From Shouchella hunanensis (GTDB lineage: Bacteria > Bacillota > Bacilli > Bacillales > Bacillaceae_D): a stretch of 64,000 bases of DNA. The notes below the pieces were generated by a model that made no database searches, was not told where the DNA came from, and saw only the letters and a list, made by a program, of their open reading frames with translations. Shown in pieces: positions 42,816 to 52,727 of this stretch. Position numbers and translations under genes: made by a program. The stretch spans positions 2,282,001 to 2,346,000 of the forward strand of contig NZ_CP117834.1 in assembly GCF_028735875.1 (NCBI RefSeq), written 5' to 3'. How positions within the stretch are numbered: position 1 is the stretch's first letter; every line of letters begins with the position of its first letter.

Positions 42816-43805
42816 TTAAGATGCTAAAATCCTATCAATCGTTTCTAGTTCGCTCTTGCTAAACGCTAAATGATCAAGCGCTTTTACGTTCTCTTCAATT
42901 TGTTCCACCTTACTTGCGCCAATTAATGCTGATGTGACTTTCTCTTCACGAAGTACCCAAGCTAAGCTCATCTGGGCTAGGGACTGGTTGCGAGTTTTTG
43001 CTAGTTCATTTAATTGATTTAGCTTTGAGATGGTAGCATCTGTGATCTCTTCTTGAGACAAACTTGTCCCTTTAGTAGCGCGAGATCCTGTAGGAATTCC
43101 ATTTAAGTATTTGCTTGTTAGCAAACCTTGGGCAAGCGGTACAAATGCAATGGAGCCAACTCCATTCTCCTCTAACACTTTTTGCAGACCGTCTTCAATC
43201 CAACGGTTCAACATGGAGTAAGCAGGTTGATGAATGAATAATGGTGTACCCAAGTCATTGAGTATCTTCACGGCTTCAGAGGTTTGCTTTGCATCATAGC
43301 TCGAAATGCCAATATATAAGGCTTTTCCTTGGCGAACAAGCAAATCCAATGCATGCATCGTCTCTTCAAGTGGTGTATCAGGATCAGGACGATGGTGATA
43401 GAACACATCCACATACTCTAAGCCCATTCTTTTTAAGCTTTGATCCAAGCTGGATACGAGGTATTTTTTTGAACCCCAGTCTCCATAAGGGCCGTCCCAC
43501 ATCTTGTAACCGGCTTTGCTGGAAATAATGAGCTCGTCTCTGTAAGGCGCCAAATCTGTCTTGAGCATCTCTCCAAAAAATTCTTCTGCAGAACCTGGTG
43601 GCGGTCCATAATTATTTGCCAAATCAAAATGTGTTATCCCTAAGTCAAAGGCTTTTCGTATCATTTCTTTACCCGTTTCCCTTGCATCGACACCGCCGAA
43701 ATTATGCCACAAACCAAACGAAATAAGTGGAAGTTTTAAACCAGAATGTCCAGACCGACGATACTGCATGTGTTCGTATCTATTATCAGCTGCTACGTAT
43801 ACCAT
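42816..43805 (-). CDS. Aldo/keto reductase, YghZ (L-glyceraldehyde 3-phosphate reductase)-like
   Basis: A 329-residue TIM-barrel reductase. Catalytic residues are seen in GITHFDLANNYGPPPGSAEE (Asp, Tyr; about residues 54-73), IISSKAGYKMW (Lys, about 92-102) and DVFYHHRPDPDTP (His, about 133-145); the C-terminal NADPH segment is ALIGASKVEQIEENV. The N-terminal YRRSGHSGLKLPLISFGLWHNF pattern is the YghZ/potassium-channel beta type. Likely detoxifies aldehydes with NADPH. It stands alone. Confidence 0.9.
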   Translation of the reverse strand: MVYVAADNRYEHMQYRRSGHSGLKLPLISFGLWHNFGGVDARETGKEMIRKAFDLGITHFDLANNYGPPPGSAEEFFGEMLKTDLAPYRDELIISSKAGYKMWDGPYGDWGSKKYLVSSLDQSLKRMGLEYVDVFYHHRPDPDTPLEETMHALDLLVRQGKALYIGISSYDAKQTSEAVKILNDLGTPLFIHQPAYSMLNRWIEDGLQKVLEENGVGSIAFVPLAQGLLTSKYLNGIPTGSRATKGTSLSQEEITDATISKLNQLNELAKTRNQSLAQMSLAWVLREEKVTSALIGASKVEQIEENVKALDHLAFSKSELETIDRILAS

Positions 43806-43943
43806 ATGATCTCTCCTTTATCGTCATTCTTCATATTGTAAACGTTTTCTTGGTTTCCTTCCACTTTTAGAATCACGAGTTATATTGTAAGCTAAATGAT
43901 AATGGGACATGTTTATTTTGTATAAGAGTTTACTTACTCTTAG

Positions 43944-44456
43944 CTAAGAAGACTCACACAGACTATAAACGAAAATTTCTTTCCCCCACGTGAGAATACG
44001 CTTTTCTCTAGTCATGCCTATTCGCTCAGCGACTCGAATGGAAGGGGAATTGAGTGGAGCAATTAAGGAAATGAGTCGTTTCTGTCCTAAATCATGAATG
44101 GCAAAATCGCGACAAGCCGATGCTGCTTCGGTTGCATAGCCATTCCCCCAGGCATGTCTTGCGAACAAATACCCAATTTCTATTTCATCTTTTCCGTCTA
44201 TATGTTGGGGGACTAGACCACATTGACCTAAAAACGTTTTTGTCTCTTTCTCTTCAACGATCCAAAGACCAGCTCCGGTTTGTTGATAAAGATCTAGCTG
44301 CCAATGAATCCATTTTTTTGTCTCACTTTCATTTTTGGTTGCAGGGTAATGAGCCATTGCTTCTGGATCAGCAAATATGGTCATTAAATGATCTACATCA
44401 GCAAGTGTCATCTGTCGTAAAGCTAGTCGATCGGTTACGAGTACATGTTCCTTCAA
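43944..44456 (-). CDS. GNAT acetyltransferase, RimJ/RimL-like
   Basis: A 170-residue protein. EIGYLFARHAWGNGYATEAA (about residues 91-110) has the WGNGYATEA acetyl-CoA loop and IAPLNSPSIRVAERIGM (about 132-148) the motif B. GGAGGG precedes the ATG. Substrate unknown. Confidence 0.88.
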   Translation of the reverse strand: MKEHVLVTDRLALRQMTLADVDHLMTIFADPEAMAHYPATKNESETKKWIHWQLDLYQQTGAGLWIVEEKETKTFLGQCGLVPQHIDGKDEIEIGYLFARHAWGNGYATEAASACRDFAIHDLGQKRLISLIAPLNSPSIRVAERIGMTREKRILTWGKEIFVYSLCESS

Positions 44457-44863
44457 TTCGTTTCCCTCCTCCGTGATTCCAACGATTCACACTTACTAGT
44501 CTAGCCCAGCATTTGTTCCAGTTTGAAGCCTATTTTTCTTGTCATGCTTGTGATCGTTTGTTTGTTAGTTGTATAGGAATTACATTCTCTTTTTCTATCA
44601 TTTCTTTAAAAGTGTAGAAAGTGGGTATTGGTAATAGAATTCATTCTTTTATGGATAAATCCTGCGAATAAAGTTGAACTCACTCAAAATTGTAGCTACA
44701 TGGTGAGTTGTTGTCATGATTATAGAAACTTAAACGAGGTTAGTTACACAATATATAAGCAAACGCTTAGTTGGTCAACCAACACCCGTTCTAGACACTC
44801 ACAAAAGTCTAATGAGATGAGACACTTTGCATTTTTTTACGTAAAACGAGTGGAGGTGATTAA
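44457..44863. other. Intergenic region with one palindrome
   Basis: No supported gene in 407 bases; the plus-strand frame 44628-44867 lacks a ribosome site. A palindrome GTTGGTCAACCAAC lies near 44770, about 90 bases before the next start, and could be an operator. Confidence 0.4.
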
Positions 44864-45457
44864 GTGAAAAAATGGATCGTAGGAGCTGCTACTTTAGGTA
44901 CAATTCTTATCGTAAGCCTATTCTTTTTCCAAATTCAAACCATAGCACCTGAAGAAAATGAGCAGTTCCAACAGCCGCTTCTAGAAGCGATTGTACAAGC
45001 GCGAGAAGATGTCGCTGCTATAGATGGACTAAGGGACAAAGGAATAGAGAAATGGGCAATAAGGCTAAGAATCAATCAACTTACTACTGGTGATGTGCAG
45101 TCTGAAGAGGATTTAGTCGCACAAGCTAAACTGGCGTATGCAAAAAGAAACGATCTGCTGATCGTAGCGGAAGAAGTGTACGATGTGGATATGAGCGAAA
45201 TTCAAATTCATACCTTCATAAATGAAGAATTGGAACAAGTAGACGACGCGTTTATGGAACCCATTGCTTCCGCTCATGGGATGTCACTTGAAGCATTTAT
45301 GTTTGAATGGGAATATGACCATTTTGCTTACAATTATGCGTGGCGTGAAATCGGGAGCCAGCTTGAAGAAGAATTTCCTATTCAAGAGGGAGAAACAACA
45401 GAGGAATACAATGAACGCTTACGTGAAGAATGGCGTTCGAAAATAGAGAAGATGTAG
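44864..45457 (+). CDS. Hypothetical membrane-anchored acidic protein
   Basis: A 197-residue protein with an N-terminal membrane segment (WIVGAATLGTILIVSLFFFQ, residues 4-23) and no lipobox or clear cleavage site, then an acidic, helical extracellular part. The GTG start is 5 bases after GGAGGTGATT-type complementarity. The stop lies within a strong terminator stem. Family not recognised; it stands alone. Confidence 0.75.
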   Translation: MKKWIVGAATLGTILIVSLFFFQIQTIAPEENEQFQQPLLEAIVQAREDVAAIDGLRDKGIEKWAIRLRINQLTTGDVQSEEDLVAQAKLAYAKRNDLLIVAEEVYDVDMSEIQIHTFINEELEQVDDAFMEPIASAHGMSLEAFMFEWEYDHFAYNYAWREIGSQLEEEFPIQEGETTEEYNERLREEWRSKIEKM

Positions 45458-45480
45458 CGCATCGTTGCTACATCTTTTTT
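45451..45480 (+). terminator. Terminator overlapping the stop of the 44864 gene
   Basis: GATGTAGC, 8-base loop, GCTACATC, then TTTTTT; the TAG stop is inside the left arm. Confidence 0.9.
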
Positions 45481-45682
45481 CTTTACATTTGTTTCATAAG
45501 TTGGCGAAGGTTTCTCTAGAAACAGAGAACTGAAGTCGGAATGAAAAAAGTTTGAACGGAAATGGCTGGAGACGTGCACGAGGCTAGTAAACACGGCAAC
45601 TGGCATATCCCAGCTTTAAGCCCTGCCCTTATGCACGTTGTGAGCGTTCGCCAATCTAATGAAAGCTGTTATAAAAGGGGCG

Positions 45683-46552
45683 TTAGTATGAATGAACATA
45701 ATACCAGATCATGTTAATAAACGTTTGAATAGCGTCTTCCATTGTCGTGTCTTGGGCTGATGCTTGAAACGGTTTTAATAAGGGTAAAAGAACGCCTTTT
45801 CGTATGCGCTCTTTCTGAAGCTCCTCTGAAATGGCGTCAAATAAGTCTTTTTGCTCTTCGTAAAAGTGTGCTACATCAAATGACTCTGCGTAAGACAACA
45901 CATCTTTTTTTGTAATCGTTCTATGTTCAACTTGGGAACGGAATTGCTGAATGGCACCATCGTTCAACAATAGATGCTGATCTTGCTCCATTTTTTCCAG
46001 AATGTCTTCTAAATAGGAAAGAAGGATGTCTATGACTGTCTCAAGATGGTAACTACTATTTGTATAGCGATGAACAAATAGTGTGTGTTGCATCATACCT
46101 GTAAAAAGAACGACTCCTTCAAATGCATATGGGCGCACGGATTCACCTCTTACTTCAATTAAGCGTTGGGTGAGCCATTCCATATCATGTACGCGATGCT
46201 TGAGAACTAACTTCTTTAAGTCGGCTTCGTTTGAATGAAGAATGGCTTCAAATAGCCGGTAGAGGTGTTTTTCTTCTTGCAATTTAATGAAAATCGCAAT
46301 TTGCTCTATAAAAATTGTTCGATCATTTCGCGCTTTACCGATTTGAGCAGCAATGCGGCGTTGACTAGCTTCATATCGTAGATCCTCTAAAATTTCAGCC
46401 ACACAATCATTTTTAGATGTAAAATAATTATAAAACGTACCTTTTGAAATAGATGCAGCTTTTACTATATCTTGAATCGATGTATGTTGAATACCTTTCT
46501 CTTGAAAAAGTTTTAAAGCCGTTTCTGCGACATGTTTCTTCCGTTCGTTCAT
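45683..46552 (-). CDS. TetR-family transcriptional repressor
   Basis: A 289-residue regulator. The HTH is AETALKLFQEKGIQHTSIQD, IVKAASISKGTFYNYFTSKN (about residues 10-49). The C-terminal ligand domain is unusually long (about 230 residues), as in YcnC/LmrA-like regulators of multidrug pumps. ATG at 46552 follows GAGGAGG; the frame open to 46612 overlaps the promoter. Divergent from the MFS transporter gene, sharing the operator at 46613. Confidence 0.9.
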   Translation of the reverse strand: MNERKKHVAETALKLFQEKGIQHTSIQDIVKAASISKGTFYNYFTSKNDCVAEILEDLRYEASQRRIAAQIGKARNDRTIFIEQIAIFIKLQEEKHLYRLFEAILHSNEADLKKLVLKHRVHDMEWLTQRLIEVRGESVRPYAFEGVVLFTGMMQHTLFVHRYTNSSYHLETVIDILLSYLEDILEKMEQDQHLLLNDGAIQQFRSQVEHRTITKKDVLSYAESFDVAHFYEEQKDLFDAISEELQKERIRKGVLLPLLKPFQASAQDTTMEDAIQTFINMIWYYVHSY

Positions 46553-46612
46553 TGGAGCCTCCTCAATAGATTCCGATGTGCTTAGTATAAATTCTAGAAC
46601 GAAAAAAAACAA

Positions 46613-46631
46613 TTTATACAGTGAGTATAAA
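46613..46631. promoter_or_regulatory. TetR operator candidate
   Basis: A palindrome TTTATAC, AGTGA, GTATAAA between the divergent regulator and transporter genes, next to a TTGACT/TATAAT-type promoter reading toward the transporter (46637-46662). Confidence 0.65.
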
Positions 46632-46701
46632 TATATTGACTATATTGTACCATAGGTATAATATAGCGTAGTGTTGAATTTCTGATTAGAGGTGACGATG
46701 C

Positions 46702-48174
46702 ATGAACGAAAGCATGCAGCTAAAAAGACCTCCCTACTTGATGATAGGGATTTTATTTGTTGGTGCGTTTGTAGCATTCTTAAATAATTCATTATTAAAT
46801 GTAGCTTTACCAAGTATTATGGTGGATTTAGGCATTGAAGATTACTCCACAGTTCAATGGCTAGCAACTGGCTATATGCTTGTCAGTGGTGTACTCATTC
46901 CGGCTTCTGCCTATTTATTAACGCGGTTTACAAATCGGAATCTTTATATAGCAGCAATGGCCATTTTTACAATTGGAACAGCTCTTGCGGCATTTGCGCC
47001 AAACTTTGGTCTTTTGCTAACAGGAAGAATGGTGCAGGCAATCGGAGGCTCCGTTATGGGACCATTGCTGATGAACGTGATGCTTATTAGTTTTCCTCGA
47101 GAAAAGCGGGGGACGGCTATGGGTGTATTTGGTCTTGTTATGATTACGGCACCTGCGATTGGGCCAACGTTGTCAGGTTTTATCGTGCAAAACTACGATT
47201 GGCGCTTACTATTTGAAATGATTTTGCCACTCTCTATTATTAGTCTTGTTTTGGCGATATGGAAATTAGGGAATGTGATGCCTCAAAATAAAGAGGCTCA
47301 CTTGGATTACACGTCAGTGGTTCTTTCTAGCTTAGGGTTTGGTGGGTTGCTTTATGGATTCAGCTCAGCAAGTTCAGATGGATGGACAGATTTTTGGGTA
47401 TTGGTGACATTAATTGTTGGTGTGATTGCGCTCACTGCCTTTATAATAAGGCAATTACGAATGGATGAGCCGCTCTTAGATTTACGAGTGTATAAGTACC
47501 CCATGTTTGCATTAGCATCGGTGATCGCTGCTGTCAATGCAGTGGCCATGTTCTCAGGTATGATTTTGACACCTGCATATGTACAAAGCGTTCGCGGCAT
47601 TTCACCGCTAGACTCTGGGCTACTTATGTTACCAGGAGCCATTATTATGGGATTAATGTCTCCTGTAACAGGGAAGTTATTTGATAAATTTGGGCCACGA
47701 ACCATCTCTGTACTTGGTCTCGTTATTTCGGCAATATCCACCTATATGTTGGCGAACCTTCAACTTGATACACCATATGCTACGATCGTTGTGATTTACA
47801 GCATACGAATGCTTGGGATGTCTCTTGTTATGATGCCCATTATGACGAACGGATTAAATCAACTACCAACACGTTTGAATCCGCATGGAACCGCAATTAA
47901 CAATACGGCTCAACAAGTATCTGGATCCATTGGAACAGCTATTCTTGTGACGATTATGAACAGTGTTGCTGCTAGCGAAGCAGAAAGTATTTTAAGTCAA
48001 ACCGATCCGGCTGCTGTCAATGAAGCTGTATTAATGCAACAATCGCTATTAGCGGGAATCCAGTTTTCTTTCTATGTCGCATTTGGGATGACACTTATTG
48101 CATTACTGCTCTCGTTCTTTGTGAAAAGAGTTGATACAAGTATGGAAGCTGTACGGAAAATCGAAGAGGAATAA
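46702..48174 (+). CDS. DHA2-type MFS multidrug efflux transporter (EmrB/QacA family)
   Basis: A 490-residue protein with 14 predicted membrane helices. Motif C of drug antiporters appears as GLVMITAPAIGPTLSGFIV (about residues 140-158), and the N-terminal LNNSLLNVALPSIMVDL (about 22-38) is the DHA2 motif D1. It should export drugs or toxic metabolites by proton antiport. Divergent from the TetR regulator, so likely derepressed by its substrate. A strong terminator follows. Confidence 0.92.
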   Translation: MNESMQLKRPPYLMIGILFVGAFVAFLNNSLLNVALPSIMVDLGIEDYSTVQWLATGYMLVSGVLIPASAYLLTRFTNRNLYIAAMAIFTIGTALAAFAPNFGLLLTGRMVQAIGGSVMGPLLMNVMLISFPREKRGTAMGVFGLVMITAPAIGPTLSGFIVQNYDWRLLFEMILPLSIISLVLAIWKLGNVMPQNKEAHLDYTSVVLSSLGFGGLLYGFSSASSDGWTDFWVLVTLIVGVIALTAFIIRQLRMDEPLLDLRVYKYPMFALASVIAAVNAVAMFSGMILTPAYVQSVRGISPLDSGLLMLPGAIIMGLMSPVTGKLFDKFGPRTISVLGLVISAISTYMLANLQLDTPYATIVVIYSIRMLGMSLVMMPIMTNGLNQLPTRLNPHGTAINNTAQQVSGSIGTAILVTIMNSVAASEAESILSQTDPAAVNEAVLMQQSLLAGIQFSFYVAFGMTLIALLLSFFVKRVDTSMEAVRKIEEE

Positions 48175-48180
48175 AGGAAA

Positions 48181-48214
48181 AGAGTATGGATGAACACATC
48201 CATACTCTTTTTTC
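48181..48214 (+). terminator. Terminator after the MFS gene
   Basis: AGAGTATGGATG and CATCCATACTCT form a perfect 12-bp stem over AACA, then TTTTTT. Confidence 0.95.
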
Positions 48215-48288
48215 TTATAAATCAATTACCCGTTCTTTACACTACCTTAACCAAAGGGCTTTACAGTGTAAGAAAGGAGTTGAGATTA

Positions 48289-48387
48289 TTGGCGCTATTT
48301 CTCTTATCCGTCTGTCTTTATTTATGTGTGACAACTGTTGCATTGCGAAGGGTACAATCACCGTTTGGGGAGAAAGACAGAAGCTAA
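48289..48387 (+). CDS. Possible very small membrane protein (32 residues)
   Basis: TTG-initiated frame (M)ALFLLSVCLYLCVTTVAL followed by a basic tail ending KDRS; AAAGGAG lies 9 bases upstream. One membrane helix. Weak evidence. Confidence 0.35.
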   Translation: MALFLLSVCLYLCVTTVALRRVQSPFGEKDRS

Positions 48388-48409
48388 ACCGGGTGCCCGG
48401 TTTGGTTTC

Positions 48410-49207
48410 TTAAAGAATTTGTGACAAAAATAACTTTGTCCGCTCGTGCTTAGGATTTTGGAAAAGTTCAGTCGGTGTACCTGTTTCAATAATTTCGCCT
48501 TGATCAAATAAAACGATCCGATCCCCAACCTCTTGCGCAAAATTCATTTCATGCGTCACGACAACCATCGTCATACCCGTTTTAGCGAGCTCTTTCATAA
48601 CATCTAGCACTTCCTTAATCATTTCTGGATCTAGTGCAGATGTAGGTTCGTCAAACAACATGATTTTTGGCTCCATCGCAAGAGCTCTAGCAATCGCAAC
48701 ACGCTGTTGCTGTCCTCCTGAAAGTTGGCCAGGATATTTGTTCGCTTGTTCAGGTATGCCGACCCGCTCAAGTAATGCTAACGCCTTTTTTTCCACTTCA
48801 GCTTTAGGCCATTTTCTTACCCACATGGGAGAAAGCATAATGTTCTTTTTAATGGTCATGTGCGGAAACAAATTAAATTGTTGAAAAACCATACCTGTTT
48901 CCCGGCGAATTTTGTCCATTTCTTTAATGTCATCTGAAAGACTTGTGCCGTCGATTGTAATCGTACCTTGTTGGATATCCTCAAGTCCATTTAGCGTTCG
49001 GATAAAAGTTGATTTCCCTGAACCCGATGGTCCAAGGACGCAAATCACTTCTCCCCGCTTTACTTCTAAATTGACATCCTTCAGTACATGTAAATCTCCA
49101 AACCATTTATTCATACTGTCACATGTGATAATCGGTTCTCTCTCAACTAAAGGGATATCCGAATCAAATGCATCAAGCGCTGTTGTCGTTTCTTTCGTCT
49201 GTGACAT
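48410..49207 (-). CDS. Amino-acid ABC transporter ATP-binding protein (GlnQ/AapP type)
   Basis: A 265-residue ATPase: Walker [16 protein letters not shown] (about residues 54-68), signature [15 protein letters not shown] (about 157-171), Walker [16 protein letters not shown] (about 175-189), D-loop and H-loop in [13 protein letters not shown]. The [12 protein letters not shown] form is the polar amino-acid group. Last gene of the four-gene transporter. Confidence 0.93.
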   Translation of the reverse strand: MSQTKETTTALDAFDSDIPLVEREPIITCDSMNKWFGDLHVLKDVNLEVKRGEVICVLGPSGSGKSTFIRTLNGLEDIQQGTITIDGTSLSDDIKEMDKIRRETGMVFQQFNLFPHMTIKKNIMLSPMWVRKWPKAEVEKKALALLERVGIPEQANKYPGQLSGGQQQRVAIARALAMEPKIMLFDEPTSALDPEMIKEVLDVMKELAKTGMTMVVVTHEMNFAQEVGDRIVLFDQGEIIETGTPTELFQNPKHERTKLFLSQIL

Positions 49208-49233
49208 AAATTCATATCCTTTCTATTTTTAAA

Positions 49234-50436
49234 TTATCGATCTCCTACACCAAGGGAATGTTCAATTCGTCTTGAGGCGTAAGAGAGTATAGAGCAAAAG
49301 ATAAAGAAGACGAGAGCGACGAATAGAAAAAGCTCCATTTGATAGCCAATAAATTCAGGGTTTGCAGCAATATTTCGTGCCATACCAAGTAAATCAATTA
49401 AGCCAACAATGGCAACAAGAGAGGTATCTTTAAAGATGGCGATGAACTGTCCGACCATACTTGGAATGACCGCTTTCAACGCTTGCGGTAAAATGACAAA
49501 GCATGTGGTGACAGGTGTTCCTAGGCCAAGTGCATGAGCCGCTTCAAATTGCCCTCTTGGTATGGATTGAAGACCACCCCGAATATTCTCTGCAAGGTAC
49601 GCAGCGTTAAACAGAGTCAACCCAATCATGGCTCGAACGATATGGTCAATCGACACCGACCCACCTAATAAGAGTGGTAGCATGATTTGAGCAACGAATA
49701 AAATCGTAATAAGTGGTACACCACGAATGAGTTCAATATAGAAGATACAGAAGTATTTAATGGCTGGTAGCTTACTCCGTCGTCCCAACGCAAGGAGCAA
49801 GCCAAGCGGGAACGAACAGATAATGGCGACGGATGCGAGTAATAATGTCAGTAAGAAGCCACCCCATAGATTCGTCCCAACGCTAGGCAATAGACCGAAT
49901 CCATGTAGTAGAAATCCAGCAATAGTTATAAAACCAATCCACAACAGAAGAGTAGGTTTTTTTATTTTAAAATAATGTCCAAGCCCAAAACCAGCTCCCA
50001 TTATGAGGATGGCACCACTAAGCCAAAGCCTTGTTTCAAACGCGACAAAAGGAAGAACGAGACAAACAAGAAAAATAAGACTGAGAAAAAATGCTACATG
50101 TTTCATCACACCTTTCCAGCTGCCTGCACTCAGACCGAGAAGGAATGCAAAAAGAAGAATCCCTGTCCATAGACGCCAAAGCTGATCTACTGGATATTGA
50201 CCAGAAAGAAGGAGCTTAAAGTTTGGTGGTATGACAGACCAATCCGCTGTGATGAAAACCCAATGACCAACTTGGTATAAAAGCCAGCTGGCAAAGCTAA
50301 GTAAGGCTAAAGTGAATAACGTTTGCCGCCAGTTCGTAAATAAGTTTTCTTTTAACCAGTTTGCTAGTGACGTTGTATGTTTAGGCGGAGGAAGGGGTGT
50401 CTTCAATCCACTAGGCTGTATGTCTGACTGTGCCAT
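49234..50436 (-). CDS. Amino-acid ABC permease, AapM/BztC-like
   Basis: A 400-residue permease, longer than usual HisM-type proteins because it carries extra N-terminal helices, as in AapM/BztC. The C-terminal domain holds ELIRGVPLITILFVAQIMLP, AAYLAENIRGGLQSIPRGQFEAA (EAA region) and ALGLGTPVTTCFVILPQALK. It is fed by the periplasmic-type binding protein encoded upstream in the operon. Broad amino-acid uptake is expected from the family. Confidence 0.92.
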   Translation of the reverse strand: MAQSDIQPSGLKTPLPPPKHTTSLANWLKENLFTNWRQTLFTLALLSFASWLLYQVGHWVFITADWSVIPPNFKLLLSGQYPVDQLWRLWTGILLFAFLLGLSAGSWKGVMKHVAFFLSLIFLVCLVLPFVAFETRLWLSGAILIMGAGFGLGHYFKIKKPTLLLWIGFITIAGFLLHGFGLLPSVGTNLWGGFLLTLLLASVAIICSFPLGLLLALGRRSKLPAIKYFCIFYIELIRGVPLITILFVAQIMLPLLLGGSVSIDHIVRAMIGLTLFNAAYLAENIRGGLQSIPRGQFEAAHALGLGTPVTTCFVILPQALKAVIPSMVGQFIAIFKDTSLVAIVGLIDLLGMARNIAANPEFIGYQMELFLFVALVFFIFCSILSYASRRIEHSLGVGDR

Positions 50437-50440
50437 GAGC

Positions 50441-51616
50441 TCACCTCTCTTTTAGTTGCGTGAATTTGTTAAATAGATTCATAAAAATAGAAGTTAGAAT
50501 GCTAAATAGTAAATAGCATGCAATCATTACGATAATCATTTGTACAGCACGACCAGATTGGGATAACGTAATGTTTCCAATCGTTACAATTTCCGGATAC
50601 CCTACGGCTACGCCGAGGCTTGAGTTTTTGGTCAGATTTAAATACTGGTTCGTCATCGGCGGTATAATAATGCGATAGGCTTGTGGAAAAATGACAAGAC
50701 GCAGCGCTGTTGACTCTTTTAAGCCAAGGGAATAAGCAGCTTCCCGCTGACCTTTATTCACACCGAGTATGCCTGCCCGTACAATTTCGGCAATAAAAGC
50801 GGCTGTATACATTACAAGGGCAATGAGAATGGCGCCAAAACTAGGTGAGAGGATAAAGCCCCCTACATAACTTCGACCGTTTGCATTTATAGCTGGAATG
50901 CTAAGTTGAAACGGTCCTTGCATAGTGATAAGAAACGATGCGATCCCGGCAAAGAGAATGGCACCGATCAACCAGAGATACGGTCGCTTATTTTGTCCAA
51001 GTGCCATCTGTTGTTTTAATTTAAATCGATAGAGTAAAAGACCGACAATAAATCCGATCAGGAGAACAGAGCCCCAGATCCATGTGGCAGAAGTGGCATC
51101 ACCTACCCAAGGAATGGCGACACCTCGATTACTGAAATAGAGTGCGTTGCCGAGAGTGACTTCTGATTCAATGAGCGGCAACGTAAGAAATACAGCTGAA
51201 TACCAAATAATCATTTGGACGAGCAATGGCGTGTTTCGAAAGATTTCAACATATACCTTAGCGATCGTGCGAGCGAGCCAGTTTTTACTTAACCGGGCAA
51301 TGCCAATGATTGTTCCTAAAACTGTTGCGAGTATGATACCGATAAAGGCTACTCGCAATGTATTCAAAATTCCTACTAATATAGCTCTCGCGTACGAATC
51401 AGTTGCTGAATAAGAGATTAACTTATCGCCTGAAATATCAAACGATGCCGTACGGCTAAGAAACGAAAAATCAAGAGACATGCCAAGTCGATTCATTCCA
51501 ACAATGACGTTATTGACAATAAATGCGATCGCTGCAAGAACAACGACGAGAAAAATCACTTGGATGGTCGTATCTTTAGCGCGTCGGTTGTTCCAGATTC
51601 GCTTCATTGTTTCCAT
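50441..51616 (-). CDS. Amino-acid ABC permease, AapQ/BztB-like
   Basis: A 391-residue permease. VEIFRNTPLLVQMIIWYSAVF (central ETFRNTPLL-type motif) and AAFIAEIVRAGILGVNKGQREAAYSLGL (EAA region; INKGQREAA form) are AapQ-like. Ends 4 bases before the AapM-like start. Together they form the heterodimeric channel. Confidence 0.92.
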   Translation of the reverse strand: METMKRIWNNRRAKDTTIQVIFLVVVLAAIAFIVNNVIVGMNRLGMSLDFSFLSRTASFDISGDKLISYSATDSYARAILVGILNTLRVAFIGIILATVLGTIIGIARLSKNWLARTIAKVYVEIFRNTPLLVQMIIWYSAVFLTLPLIESEVTLGNALYFSNRGVAIPWVGDATSATWIWGSVLLIGFIVGLLLYRFKLKQQMALGQNKRPYLWLIGAILFAGIASFLITMQGPFQLSIPAINANGRSYVGGFILSPSFGAILIALVMYTAAFIAEIVRAGILGVNKGQREAAYSLGLKESTALRLVIFPQAYRIIIPPMTNQYLNLTKNSSLGVAVGYPEIVTIGNITLSQSGRAVQMIIVMIACYLLFSILTSIFMNLFNKFTQLKER

Positions 51617-51638
51617 AAGTTCACCTCAAATATGTGAA

Positions 51639-51664
51639 GGCCTGACTGATGAGACAGGCCTTGT
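51639..51664 (-). other. Intercistronic hairpin between the binding protein and permease genes
   Basis: AAGGCCTG and CAGGCCTT pair over a 10-base loop, with no T-tract. Such hairpins often protect the highly expressed binding-protein message. Confidence 0.55.
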
Positions 51665-51680
51665 TAATAGTATTAACGAA

Positions 51681-52727
51681 TTAACGGAATGGTGGGGAAT
51701 AATGTAGGCCGCCATTTGTCCATAAATGATTCATTTCTCGCTCTAAGCCAAACGATGTATCTGGTCCGATGTGGCGATTGTAAATTTCCTCATAGTTGCC
51801 GACTTGCTTAATAATGTTTACAGCAAAATCATTCTCTAAACCAATCTGTTCACCGAGAGCGCCCTCCAAGCCTAAGAATCGACGAATCTCTGGGTCTTCT
51901 GAATCCATAAAGGAATCAATATTGGTGGAATCAATACCGAACTCTTCCGCTTGAATGGTCGCATAAACAGACCAATTCATAATGTCAAACCAAGTAGCGT
52001 CTGTTGATTTTACGACAGGTGCAAGAGGTTCTTTTGAAATGACATCTGGTAAAATAACATGATCATCTGGATTCGATAATGTGTCTAAGCGAGAGGCAAG
52101 CCCCGATCGATCCGTTGTCCATGCATCTGCACTCCCGCTTTCGTACGAATCAACAACTTGATCTTGGCCGTCGAATGGAAGGGGTTCATACTCAATGCCT
52201 AATAAGCGGAATTGATCGGCTAGGTTCATTTCTGTGGTCGTGCCAGTGTCAACACCAATTCGAGCACCTTCAAGATCTTCTAATGATGTAATGCCGCTAT
52301 CTGCGCGTACCATAATGCCTTGTCCGTCATAAAAGATCGTTGGTCCAAAGTGTAAGCCCATAGCATCTCGCTCTAACGTATTTGTAGTATTTCGTACTAG
52401 AATATCGACTTCGTCTGTCTGTACAGCGGTTAAGCGATCTTGGGCAGATAATGGGCGAAAGGATACGGCATCTGCATCCCCAAAAACGGCTGCGGCAATG
52501 ACCCGTGCAAAATCAACGTCAAAACCTTGGTAGTCTCCATTGGAATCTAAGTACCCGAACCCAGGTAAGTCTCCGTTGACACCGGCAATGACTTCTCCTC
52601 GGTCTTTGACACGATCTAGAATGGGCGTACCTCCACTATTTTCATCTGCATCTGCGCCTTCGTCACTACATGCTGTAAAAGCTAGAAGAGACAGTACGGC
52701 CGCTGAGCCGATTAGATATTTTTTCAT
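51681..52727 (-). CDS. Amino-acid-binding lipoprotein, AapJ-like
   Basis: A 348-residue family 3 solute-binding protein with lipoprotein signal (LLAFTAC, Cys about residue 20). TPILDRVKDRGEVIAGVNGD near residues 35-54 and GYLDSNGDYQGFDVDFARVI near 59-78 are typical of the AapJ/BztA subfamily, which is longer than HisJ. ATG at 52727 follows GGGGGATG; ATG at 52733 is too close to that site. First gene of the operon. Confidence 0.92.
   Translation of the reverse strand: MKKYLIGSAAVLSLLAFTACSDEGADADENSGGTPILDRVKDRGEVIAGVNGDLPGFGYLDSNGDYQGFDVDFARVIAAAVFGDADAVSFRPLSAQDRLTAVQTDEVDILVRNTTNTLERDAMGLHFGPTIFYDGQGIMVRADSGITSLEDLEGARIGVDTGTTTEMNLADQFRLLGIEYEPLPFDGQDQVVDSYESGSADAWTTDRSGLASRLDTLSNPDDHVILPDVISKEPLAPVVKSTDATWFDIMNWSVYATIQAEEFGIDSTNIDSFMDSEDPEIRRFLGLEGALGEQIGLENDFAVNIIKQVGNYEEIYNRHIGPDTSFGLEREMNHLWTNGGLHYSPPFR

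Noticed and set aside
44628..44867. 79-residue plus-strand open frame
   Set aside because: No ribosome site, unusual composition, and it overlaps the ribosome site of the real gene at 44864.
46562..46612. N-terminal extension of the TetR regulator
   Set aside because: Would read through the operator and promoter; ATG at 46552 has GAGGAGG.
48186..48413. Two overlapping open frames after the MFS gene
   Set aside because: Their starts lie inside the strong terminator at 48181-48214; only the last 32 codons of one frame have a ribosome site.
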